DNA of 15,000 bases from Perkinsus olseni (Eukaryota > Perkinsozoa > Perkinsida > Perkinsidae): assembly GCA_013115135.1 (NCBI GenBank), contig JABANP010000818.1, forward strand, positions 1 to 15,000, read 5' to 3'. Shown here in pieces: positions 1-8,888 of the stretch. Numbering within the stretch: the stretch's first letter is position 1; each line of letters begins with the position of its first letter. The notes beneath the pieces were generated by a model, which made no database searches, was not told the DNA's origin, and was given only the letters and a program-made list of their open reading frames with translations. Made by a program: the position numbers and the translations under genes.

Positions 1-270
1 TATCAACCACAGAAGAGTTCCTTGTCGTCGCAACAGTCACCAGACCCTCCGCTCAGCTCACATCACTCCGAGGGGACTCGCCCTTGTCGATATCAACCAC
101 AGAAGCGTTCCTTGTCGTATCAACAGTCAGCAGACCATCCGCTCAGCTCACATTACTCCGAGGGGACTCGCCCTTGTCGATATCAACCACAGAAGCGTTC
201 CTTGTCGTAGCAACAGTCACCAGACCATCCGCTCAGCTCACATCACTCCGAGGGGACTCGCCCTTGTCGA

Positions 271-1980
271 TATCAACCACAGAAGCGTTCCTTGTCGTCG
301 CAACAGTCAGCAGACCATCCGCTCAGCTCACATCACTCCGAGGGGACTCGCCCTTGTGAATATCAACCACAGAAGCGTTCCTTGTTGTCGCAACAGTCAG
401 CAGACCATCCGCTCAGCTCACATCACTCCGAGGGGACTCGCCCTTGTGAATATCAACCACAGAAGCGTTCCTTGTCGTCGCAACAGTCACCAGACCCTCC
501 GATCAGCTCACAACACTCCGATGGGACTCGCCCTTGTCGATATCAACCACAGAAGCGTTCCTTGTCGTCGCAACAGTCACCAGACCCTCCGCTCAGCTCA
601 CAACACTCCGATGGGACTCGCCCTTGTCGATATCAACCACAGAAGAGTTCCTTGTCGTCGCAACAGTCACCAGACCCTCCGCTCAGCTCACAACACTCCG
701 ATGGGACTCGCCCTTGTCGATATCAACCACAGAAGCGTTCCTTGTCGTATCAACAGTCAGCAGACCATCCGCTCAGCTCACATTACTCCGAGGGGACTCG
801 CCCTTGTCGATATCAACCACAGAAGCGTTCCTTGTCGTAGCAACAGTCACCAGACCATCCGCTCAGCTCACATCACTCCGAGGGGACTCGCCCTTGTCGA
901 TATCAACCACAGAAGCGTTCCTTGTCGTATCAACAGTCAGCAGACCATCCGCTCAGCTCACAACACTCCGATGGGACTCGCCCTTGTCGATATCAACCAC
1001 AGAAGCGTTCCTTGTCGTCGCAACAGTCACCAGACCATCCGCTCAGCTCACATCACTCCGAGGGGACTCGCCCTTGTGAATATCAACCACAGAAGCGTTC
1101 CTTGTCGTCGCAACAGTCACCAGACCCTCCGATCAGCTCACAACACTCCGATGGGACTCGCCCTTGTCGATATCAACCACAGAAGCGTTCCTTGTCGTCG
1201 CAACAGTCACCAGACCCTCCGCTCAGCTCACAACACTCCGATGGGACTCGCCCTTGTCGATATCAACCACAGAAGAGTTCCTTGTCGTCGCAACAGTCAG
1301 CAGACCATCCGCTCAGCTCACATCACTCCGAGGGGACTCGCCCTTGTGAATATCAACCACAGAAGCGTTCCTTGTCGTCGCAACAGTCAGCAGACCATCC
1401 GCTCAGCTCACATCACTCCGAGGGGACTCGCCCTTGTGAATATCAACCACAGAAGCGTTCCTTGTCGTCGCAACAGTCACCAGACCCTCCGATCAGCTCA
1501 CAACACTCCGATGGGACTCGCCCTTGTCGATATCAACCACAGAAGCGTTCCTTGTCGTCGCAACAGTCACCAGACCCTCCGCTCAGCTCACAACACTCCG
1601 ATGGGACTCGCCCTTGTCGATATCAACCACAGAAGAGTTCCTTGTCGTCGCAACAGTCACCAGACCCTCCGCTCAGCTCACAACACTCCGATGGGACTCG
1701 CCCTTGTCGATATCAACCACAGAAGCGTTCCTTGTCGTATCAACAGTCAGCAGACCATCCGCTCAGCTCACATTACTCCGAGGGGACTCGCCCTTGTCGA
1801 TATCAACCACAGAAGCGTTCCTTGTCGTAGCAACAGTCACCAGACCATCCGCTCAGCTCACATCACTCCGAGGGGACTCGCCCTTGTCGATATCAACCAC
1901 AGAAGCGTTCCTTGTCGTATCAACAGTCAGCAGACCATCCGCTCAGCTCACAACACTCCGATGGGACTCGCCCTTGTCGA
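271..1980. repeat. Second higher-order repeat: 720-bp block copied at +990 bp
   Basis: Units 4-11 (271-990) match units 15-22 (1261-1980) in variant order. I counted two differences: C286 against A1276, and T386 against C1376. The offset is 11 units, and units 12-14 lie between the two blocks. Together with the 630-bp duplication this shows repeated unequal exchange or conversion in blocks of several units. Confidence 0.85.
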
Positions 1981-3240
1981 TATCAACCACAGAAGCGTTC
2001 CTTGTCGTAGCAACAGTCACCAGACCATCCGCTCAGCTCACATCACTCCGAGGGGACTCGCCCTTGTCGATATCAACCACAGAAGCGTTCCTTGTCGTCG
2101 CAACAGTCAGCAGACCATCCGCTCAGCTCACATCACTCCGAGGGGACTCGCCCTTGTGAATATCAACCACAGAAGCGTTCCTTGTCGTCGCAACCGTCAC
2201 CAGACCCTCCGATCAGCTCACAACACTCCGATGGGACTCGCCCTTGTCGATATCAACCACAGAAGCGTTCCTTGTCGTCGCAACAGTCAGCAGACCATCC
2301 GCTCAGCTCACATCACTCCGAGGGGACTCGCCCTTGTCGATATCAACCACAGAAGCGTTCCTTGTCGTCGCAACAGTCACCAGACCCTCCGATCAGCTCA
2401 CAACACTCCGATGGGACTCGCCCTTGTCGATATCAACCACAGAAGCGTTCCTTGTCGTCGCAACAGTCAGCAGACCATCCGCTCAGCTCACATTACTCCG
2501 AGGGGACTCGCCCTTGTCGATATCAACCACAGAAGCGTTCCTTGTCGTATCAACAGTCACCAGACCATCCGCTCAGCTCACATCACTCCGAGGGGACTCG
2601 CCCTTGTCGATATCAACCACAGAAGCGTTCCTTGTCGTAGCAACAGTCACCAGACCATCCGCTCAGCTCACATCACTCCGAGGGGACTCGCCCTTGTCGA
2701 TATCAACCACAGAAGCGTTCCTTGTCGTCGCAACAGTCAGCAGACCATCCGCTCAGCTCACATCACTCCGAGGGGACTCGCCCTTGTGAATATCAACCAC
2801 AGAAGCGTTCCTTGTCGTCGCAACCGTCACCAGACCCTCCGATCAGCTCACAACACTCCGATGGGACTCGCCCTTGTCGATATCAACCACAGAAGCGTTC
2901 CTTGTCGTCGCAACAGTCAGCAGACCATCCGCTCAGCTCACATCACTCCGAGGGGACTCGCCCTTGTCGATATCAACCACAGAAGCGTTCCTTGTCGTCG
3001 CAACAGTCACCAGACCCTCCGATCAGCTCACAACACTCCGATGGGACTCGCCCTTGTCGATATCAACCACAGAAGCGTTCCTTGTCGTCGCAACAGTCAG
3101 CAGACCATCCGCTCAGCTCACATTACTCCGAGGGGACTCGCCCTTGTCGATATCAACCACAGAAGCGTTCCTTGTCGTATCAACAGTCACCAGACCATCC
3201 GCTCAGCTCACATCACTCCGAGGGGACTCGCCCTTGTAGA
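1981..3240. repeat. Higher-order tandem duplication, 2 x 630 bp (7 units each)
   Basis: Units 23-29 (1981-2610) and units 30-36 (2611-3240) carry the same order of unit variants. Both include the rare CAACCGTCAC variant in the third unit (2191 and 2821 lines). The only difference I found is in the last codon-sized site, CGA at 2608-2610 and AGA at 3238-3240. This is a recent block duplication inside the 90-bp array. Confidence 0.9.
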
Positions 3241-3518
3241 TATCAACCACAGAAGCGTTCCTTGTCGTCGCAACAATCACGACTATGCATTATCATCATC
3301 TCGTCATTCCTGCATCATCGTGCATCAATCGTGGTCATGCAACCGTTTCATCATAGCCGAATGGTCAGGCACTCTGCTCGTAGTCGTTGGGTCACATTGC
3401 TAGATCTTATCATAGTCGGAGGTGCGTAAGATATGCGCTTAAGATCTCTTTGAGGGACTCTTCCATCTTCTCGGGGATTTTCCCACCTTCACTTGATAGG
3501 CGCACATAAATCTATCTG

Positions 3519-5160
3519 ATGGCACATCTTCTCGACATCGACCAACGCCGAGCCTATGATCACATTACTGATCAAGTGCGCGAGTATCATGGGCAGCAGC
3601 AGTATCATTATATCACGGGTTACCCTGGAACTGGTAAATCATATCTCACACGATCTCTCATCAACGACCTCGAGGCCGACCACACAGTTGTCACGCTGTC
3701 TTGGTACGGCCTAGCTGCGCGTAATTTGCGAGCCGAAGCGAGCACCATCATGGCCTACTTCGGGCTGACATTCTCCAACAGCGGGCAAGTGGCAGACAAC
3801 AGCTATCTGAGATGTACGGATGTAACAATGGCGCGGATGATTGAATACCTACGAGCCCATGGCTCCGAAATAATAAGATCCCCGAAGCTCGTAATCGTCA
3901 TTGACGAGGTCGGAGCTCTGCATAACACCCTTCTAGACGCTATGGCCGGTGCAGTTAGGGAACTGAGGCGGCCGAAGCTGATGAAAATGGGCGATAGCGT
4001 TGAGAAACCGTTTGGGGATGCTGCCGTGCTCATGATCGGAGATCCCTGTCAAACGGGGAGGATGGAATTAACCTCGACCTCAGCTGAATACCCTCCGGCC
4101 GTCTACCCCACTAAGGAGTTCTGGCTGGCTGATTCGTGGAAGGCTATGAGACCGAACGTGTATTTTCTGCGGAACATACACAGAGGCGGGGACCAGGGAT
4201 ATTTGGGGCTCCTGAGAGAGATACGAGCAGCTCCCAGGATACGGCCAGGACTGCCTAGATTCTCACCCGAAGCCATGGAGGTGCTACAATCAATTAGAGA
4301 CAGGGATGGCGGAGAGCGGCCTCCAAGGTAACGCTGACGGGACTCGCGTGATTCGCCTGCAAGCGGTACTGACCTACGAAACCACCTAGGCTCATCTGGG
4401 CTCACGGTTCCTCTTAGATACGACCATGTGGTTGTATGCTTCACCAACGCCGAAGTCGACCGACACAACGAGCAGTATCTCAGGAGGCTTCCGGGGGAGG
4501 TGTACGAACTAGTTGCCGTCGATTCGGGAGGTCCCACTAACTCATCGACGACACCGTTCACACCGTCTAAGGACTTCCTCAAATCAGTCTCTCGACTAGG
4601 GTATAGAGAGCGAGTGAACCTGAAGGTCAACTGTAGAGTAATGGCGACGGTTAACAGCACGGGACGTACCGGGAAGGCGGCCTTCTATAACGGGATGATG
4701 GGTAAGGTACTGCGTATATATCGCAACCTGAACGAAGAACCCGTCGTGGTGGTGAAGTTTGACGATGTTGAAGATCCCGTGCATGTCGAGCGTGAGACAC
4801 TGACCATTCGCAATAAGGATGGCTCTATCCGCTTTGAGAGACGACAAACTCCTCTGGTGCCTTGTTATGCTGCTACTGGTCATAAACTGATAGGAACCAA
4901 CCTTGCGGGCTTGTGGGTCCACTTACCGAATAGGCACGGTAGGGTAGACAGCAGCATTCAGGACTACTGGCAGTCTAGCTGGCTCGAAGGAGTGGTCTAT
5001 ACGGTCCTCAGTCGCACAGGTGAACGGCAGAATGTTAAAGTCTTCCCGATCCGTCGTACTGATGAACCAGCACTCCTGCATCCAATCTTCTCCATGAGCT
5101 CGGCGGCACTAGCCTTCGATGCGGAGTGTGCCGAGAGGGACTGGTTGACATTGAACAAGT
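3519..5160 (+). other. Module: PIF1-like SF1B DNA helicase domain (exons 1-2)
   Basis: Residue 9 onward (DQRRAYDHI) resembles the Q-motif region of PIF1 helicases. Walker A is GYPGTGKS at residues 34-41, Walker B is VIDEVG at 127-132 and motif III is IGDPCQ at 173-178. LRNIHRGGDQ at 217-226, followed by LLREIR, matches the PIF1 motif IV region. After intron 1 come VVCFTNAEVDRHN, then LKVNCRVMAT (338-347), a motif V-like segment around CYAATGHKLIG (419-429), and motif VI VVYTVLSR (462-469) with its arginine. ATP-binding and hydrolysis residues are kept, so an active 5'-3' helicase is plausible. Motif V departs from the usual HKxQG pattern. In Helitrons a similar helicase is joined to a HUH nuclease; here it is joined to a DDE nuclease. 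Confidence 0.88.
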
Positions 5161-8100
5161 CGGAGGAGGCTCCGGAGAATAGGGCGCCAACAACTGCGGC
5201 AGCACAGCAGATTGGCATATCAGAATCACTCAACCAGTCTCTAAAACAGGTTACTGGTGCCGTGCTGGAGCTAGCAGGTGAAGTGCGCTCGCTGAAATCC
5301 AAATCCATGGTCACGCAGCACTACACCACCAAGAGACGAACCTCGGTCTCAGGTGAGTGACTCACCGTGAGTCGTACATGATCATTCCGCTCCTTCGGAT
5401 CAAGTGCTAGCATTTGAGTCAGGTGATCCCATCAATCCCGTCTTCTTCTGCGCGCAGAGGCCGGATCTGGAACAGAAGATCGACTCCCTGCCAACCTCAG
5501 TGCAGGTCCAGTTCTACGACATGTTAGACGAGAGGCTCAACTTGACACATGTTCGGCCGACCCACGAGCAAGTACAACAGCTACTTACCGACGTCATCAA
5601 CCAAGCGAGGGCTCCTGATACGCCGACTCCCCCGGACGGTGAGGTGTCCCCCGAGGCTCACGACGGCAGCTTGGCTTCTCTTTCCACACCACGTGATCTT
5701 CATGGCCAAGCTGGAGGCCGTCAGAGTCCTGCTGCTGAAGCTGATCCCTCAGAAGATCCAGCAGATGCGGCCGATGTTGAAAGCTTGTCACGAGATGAAG
5801 ACTTTCTGCCAGAGGATCTCGATCCCGACAGCGATAGCGACGTCAGCCAGGAATCTTCTGGAGGACCTACCGAGATCCCTCCTCGGTACGACGATCCCCC
5901 AGCAGGAGAGGTTGGCTATGGTGATGAGCCCTTCACTGTCTTTGAAGGTGGAATCTACGACGTCGTCTCTGAGTACCTGAAATGTAAACCTCACTACCGC
6001 TTGGTTAATGGCTGCATCGAAGAACTTAAGACCAAGCGGAAGACCTGTTACCTCGAGTGTCGGAGGTCAGTGTCAACTCGGAACGACGGGCGCGAGGCCT
6101 CTAGGGGTTCCAGACCGGATTGGCGACTATGGCCTGCCTTCACCTGCAAACTGAGGAGGATCAAGGTGCAGCAGAACGGGTCTCTCTGCCATATGTATCC
6201 ACTAGGAGGAGTTGAAGCTACCAACGAGGAATGGAGAAATCACTCACACTTTCCCGGTACCGAAGAATGCAGAAGTGCACGGATCCCTCCAGACATACTG
6301 GATGACTGGCAGATGTGGCTCGCTGAGCAGCCATGCATACCAACTGCGCAGCTGAAAGCGAAGTCTCGCCAAAAGTGTATCGATGGGCAATACTCTGCAT
6401 CGACCATCGAATTCATAACACAGAAGGGGCTCGAGAACTACGAACTTGTGAGATCGGCTCTTCGTTCTATCAAGAAATCGAAAGAGTGCGGCTTAAGTGT
6501 CGAAGCATTCACGAGAGAGCTTAGTGGATTGGCTTGCGGTGCGGATGAGTTGAGGAGTCAGATAGCGGGAATTATAAGAAGCATCGATGCTGTTGAGACA
6601 GGTAACAGTCCGAGCTTCCAGCACAAAGTTCATCAAATGAAGTCTGAGGGCAACTTACATTAGGTACTCACTCCGAGGAAGACTTGACGCGAGCCAGAGA
6701 TGCTGACAGATGCATAGTTCTCGAGGACATCTTATGCTCGCCGCAGCCAGCTGAGCGCGGCTCAGCGAGGCGATCGGTGCGGGCTTTCTCAGCTGTCGTG
6801 ACATCACCCAGAATGCTGAGGAACATGAGGAGCTTGCAGACGGTTGGTGTCGACGCCACCTTCAATCTTACCCATGCAGACCTGGTTCTTGGCACTATAT
6901 GCTCGGTCCCTCGAACGTCCACGGCCCTACCAATCGCTCTAATCGTGATGACGAAGGAGTCTACGGAGTGCGTCGAGCATGGCCTGAAACAACTGACAGC
7001 TGCCGCTGAGGCTCTGGGCTTTTATGATGCTGTACCTCGTGAGGTGGTGATGGATGGTAGTGATGCCATACATTCGGCTGTTATGTCACAGTATGCGGTC
7101 GACGGGCGGCAGCCCCGATGCATCAGTTGCTTCTTTCATGTCATCAAGAGGGCGAAAGAGTGTAAGGGGAAGGCTCGGCTAGGCAGAGCCTTGTGGGGCG
7201 AGCTTCGAAAAGACCTACGCCTGATGGGAGGAGCCACAACAAGAGCAGAATGGTTGAGCCTACGGGAGGCATTCATGACGAAGTGGACGTCAGGTGAGTC
7301 GCCCGAACGAGATAAATACTGCACAAATCTCACATGCGCCAAACCATTCCCCACTATGAGGTAGTCATGAAATTGATTTCAGGTCGTCTCCAGGATCTAG
7401 GGCCTAGCGATCGCGCCGCGATCCAAACCTTCTTGACCGAGTTCAATGGTTATCTCGACATCTCAGCCTGGCGCAGTTGGTGGGGAAGTTATAGCAGCGA
7501 GGTCTGTGGTGCTCGCACCAACAACTGTGTGGAGCGCTTCAACAAAGAGCTGAAGAAGCATTTCCTACCTGCACGGTGCCGATTATCCCTTCACGAGTTC
7601 GTCACTTTCCTCAAGAGTGGGGGTGACTGGTCCGGAGTATCGCAGTATGGCCGAGAAGCAGTTAGAGGCCAGGCGAAGCCTACGGCACGACAGAAGGCGG
7701 TCGACCATTTCCTCAATGAAAGCTACTGCCAGATACCTCGCTCTTGGTATCCACCAGAAAATCGCCCGTCCTCGAATCAGTGGCTTTTCTTGACGGCCGC
7801 TAACGATCCGGTCACTAACGGTACCCCTCTGCGGGACTTCATCCATGAGCGCGATGGTGTAGATGCCAAAAAGATGTGCCTCGGTACCTTCGATACGATG
7901 GCGCAAGCTCATTCCCTCAAGAAGCAGTACTGTATCGTTACCTATAATGAGTCTGCTAACCCAAATGAACCTCCACCAATTGGGCCTAGTTGCTCCTGCT
8001 CAGCTTGGCTTCGTGACGTCGTCTGCTGCCATACCTTGTGCCTCGGCCATGTACTAGGCCAAGATCACTCAGAGGAAGCTGCTAAGGCCTGGAAGACAGC

Positions 8101-8542
8101 TCGGTGCTTTTTTACTAAGGCAAGACGGAGGCGAGATGGCCAGGGAAGGTTTGGCGACGAGGCTCTACCGAGCAGTGCGAGATACGGTTTGAACGAGCCG
8201 CAGGCGAGGAAGAGGGGCAGAGAGGAAGGGAATGAAGCTCCAGAAACCGAAGATCGCCAACCGACGGTTCTAGCGTACTCGGAAGTGCGTTGGCCATCAT
8301 ACCCGTTCGCTGATGGGACGACGTACTGCGGCTGCAGACAAGGATATTCCAGCTCCGTCGACATGTTGGAGTGCAGCAATCCCAAGTGCGACATTGGCTG
8401 GTGGCATACTCCTTGTATAGAGACATACGCTGCTGCATCGGGCTTGACCAGCAGTCACCTCGCAGCGATGGGGACTGAAAAGAAATGGTACTGTTTCGGC
8501 TGTCGTCGGAAGCGGAGAGGTAGCAAGCGTCGCCAATGCTGA
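3519..8542 (+). CDS. PIF1-like helicase / MULE transposase / SWIM / PHD fusion protein (five exons)
   Basis: I join exons 3519-4327, 4418-5352, 5423-6601, 6664-7293 and 7383-8542: 4713 bases, 1570 residues and a TGA stop. Every junction is GT..AG and keeps the frame. The ATG is the first after an in-frame TAA at 3507. Domains in order: PIF1-type SF1B helicase (about 1-475), acidic low-complexity linker (about 655-735), FLYWCH/WRKY-GCM1-like zinc finger (about 766-860), MULE DDE transposase (about 1035-1250, D1038, D1105, E1235), SWIM finger (C1388, C1390, C1399, H1401), basic linker, PHD finger (1499-1558). It is probably a nuclear transposase of an autonomous Mutator-superfamily element. The helicase and transposase could instead be two genes, but the second has no near ATG (the first in frame is at 5521) and the linking intron is in phase. 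No terminal inverted repeats were found. The splice model is an inference; the domain motifs are seen directly. Confidence 0.8.
4328..4417 (+). other. Intron 1 (90 bp, phase 2)
   Basis: The donor is CCAAG|GTAACG and the acceptor CGGTTCCTCTTAG|ATACG, preceded by a pyrimidine-rich stretch. Splicing joins AG to A, giving Arg270, and continues into YDHVVVCFTN in frame. Without splicing, TAA at 4329 would end the helicase between motifs IV and V. The earlier acceptor CCTAG at 4389 leads straight to an in-frame TAG at 4415 and is therefore unlikely. Confidence 0.85.
5353..5422 (+). other. Intron 2 (70 bp, phase 1) joining helicase to transposase part
   Basis: The donor TCTCAG|GTGAGTGA is near-ideal and the preferred acceptor is GAGTCAG|GTGATCC. 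The codon split is G|GT, giving Gly582. Acceptors ending at 5404 (CAAG) and 5410 (CTAG) are also in frame and would add six or four residues without a stop. The intron carries a perfect inverted repeat GACTCAC-C-GTGAGTC at 5359-5373, whose right arm forms a second GTGAGT. The 8-mer TCAGGTGA occurs at both splice junctions. Confidence 0.72.
6602..6663 (+). other. Intron 3 (62 bp, phase 1)
   Basis: Donor GAGACAG|GTAACAG and acceptor AACTTACATTAG|GTACTC split a glycine codon G|GT (Gly975). The junction carries the reading frame from the zinc-finger exon into the frame of the DDE domain. Unspliced, the upstream frame ends at TAG 6661-6663, the very bases of the acceptor. Confidence 0.82.
7294..7382 (+). 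other. Intron 4 (89 bp, phase 1)
   Basis: Donor GACGTCAG|GTGAGTCG and acceptor AAATTGATTTCAG|GTCGTC split a glycine codon G|GT (Gly1185). The junction links the exon with the first two catalytic aspartates to the exon with the catalytic glutamate. A second in-frame acceptor, GGTAG ending at 7364, would add six residues but lacks a pyrimidine tract. Confidence 0.82.
8321..8542 (+). other. Module: C-terminal ING-like PHD finger plus basic tail
   Basis: Cys/His spacing is C1500-x-C1502-x12-C1515-x4-C1520-x5-H1526-x2-C1529-x25-C1555-x2-C1558, a C4HC3 PHD finger. The short C-x-C start, Tyr before it, Met in DMLEC and Trp in GWWH place the residues that form the H3K4me3 aromatic cage in ING-family fingers. 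After the last cysteine comes RRKRRGSKRRQC, a basic tail that could be a nuclear localisation signal. The likely role is tethering the transposase to histone H3 tails; this is inferred from family knowledge. Confidence 0.85.
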
Positions 8543-8888
8543 ATGAACCGTCGGAGGTTACCACCGAGATCTATTTGCATGTCTTGCATTGTCCCGCGGC
8601 AGTGTTGTGAGACAGGATTGTATTGCAACGAGTCGCTACTGACGACACTATTAATTAAAGTGTGCTCACCTGAGTGTAGCACGCTATGCTAAACTGTTAC
8701 CGCTAAACAGAGGGTATCTATACATTAACATGCGACTAGGGTTTAAACTCAATCTATAAACCCGGGAGGGAACTTGATCTCAGTTCATCCTACGATGTGA
8801 TGCCCTCAGGGCAGGGCATTGCCCTGCTACCACCCCCTTCCTTCCTGCCGGAATGGAGCTTGAGAAAGCTTTTTGGAGCTCAGACCTC
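8543..8888. other. 3' flank of the fusion gene; small inverted repeats only
   Basis: There is no reading frame worth calling. I see GTGCT/AGCAC arms around 8661-8682, an inverted repeat GGGTTTA (8739-8745) with TAAACCC (8757-8763), and a run of alternating GCCCT/AGGGC arms (8801-8827). I do not see a canonical AATAAA polyadenylation signal close to the stop. I looked for a terminal inverted repeat shared with 3281-3518 and found none. Confidence 0.6.

Larger units (their letters stand above)
1..3280. repeat. 90-bp minisatellite array, about 36.4 copies
   Basis: The unit beginning TATCAACCACAGAAG recurs every 90 bases at 1, 91, 181 and so on to 3151. A 40-base partial copy runs 3241-3280, after which the sequence becomes unique at GACTATG. 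No copy gains or loses a base. Variation is confined to about a dozen sites, for example AGAAG[A/C]G, TTGTCGT[CG/AT/AG], GTCA[C/G], GACC[C/A]TCC, G[C/A]TCAG, CA[TC/TT/AC]ACTCC, A[G/T]GGG and TTGT[CGA/GAA]. These variants recur in shared combinations, as expected when blocks of units are duplicated. The array starts at the window edge and probably continues to the left. Directly repeated units with no unique spacers rule out a CRISPR array. The function is unknown. Confidence 0.97.
2..3403 (+). other. Open reading frame through the whole 90-bp array; coding status doubtful
   Basis: Frame 2 has no stop from the window edge to TAG-region stop 3401-3403. Inside the array it reads as a 30-residue repeat, INHRSVPCRRNSHQTLRSAH followed by NTPMGLALVD. 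The other two forward frames are broken repeatedly: TAG in units 3, 10, 21, 23 and 30 in one, TGA in units carrying TTGTGAA in the other. All reverse frames are closed within a unit. Variable sites in frame 2 give S/R, R/I/S, H/Q, L/I, N/I, M/R and D/N changes, with silent changes at CGC/CGA and ATC/ATT. I see no start context, signal peptide or domain. A homogenised repeat with one open unit frame will be open throughout, so openness alone is weak evidence of a protein. Confidence 0.15.
5425..8062 (+). other. Module: MULE DDE transposase with zinc finger and SWIM domain (exons 3-5)
   Basis: The N-terminal part has an acidic, Pro/Ser-rich linker (5640-5880). It is followed by YLKCKPHYRL (from 5974), TCYLECRR, FTCKLRR and NHSHFPG (to 6258), the spacing of a FLYWCH/WRKY-GCM1-like finger that binds element ends in Mutator transposases. 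The catalytic core shows VGVDATFNLT (D1038, codon 6852), VVMDGSDAIH (D1105, codon 7053), the MULE C..H signature CFFHVIKR (C1130, H1133) and TNNCVERFNKELKKHF (E1235, codon 7532). The SWIM finger is CSC with CCH eight residues later (7991-8032). Order and spacing match Mutator-superfamily transposases. All three acidic catalytic residues are present, so the enzyme may be active. Confidence 0.88.

Noticed and set aside
1..3280. CRISPR array
   Set aside because: Units are 90 bases and contiguous with no unique spacers, and the context is eukaryotic.
84..3429. Many overlapping 60-300 codon frames within the 90-bp array
   Set aside because: They are the other two forward frames of the repeat, broken by TAG or TGA in many units. 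Their starts and ends simply follow unit variants.
4390..4417. Alternative acceptor CCTAG at 4389 for intron 1
   Set aside because: Using it brings an in-frame TAG at 4415-4417 before motif V.
4103..4660. 185-codon minus-strand frame across intron 1
   Set aside because: It is antisense to well-supported helicase exons and shows no domain.
5521..8542. Transposase as a separate gene starting at ATG 5521
   Set aside because: Possible but less likely: a near-ideal donor at 5353 and in-phase acceptors join it to the helicase. The open frame begins well upstream of 5521 without an ATG.
3281..8888. Terminal inverted repeats of the MULE element
   Set aside because: I compared the flanks by eye on both strands and found only chance-length matches, so no TIR is claimed.
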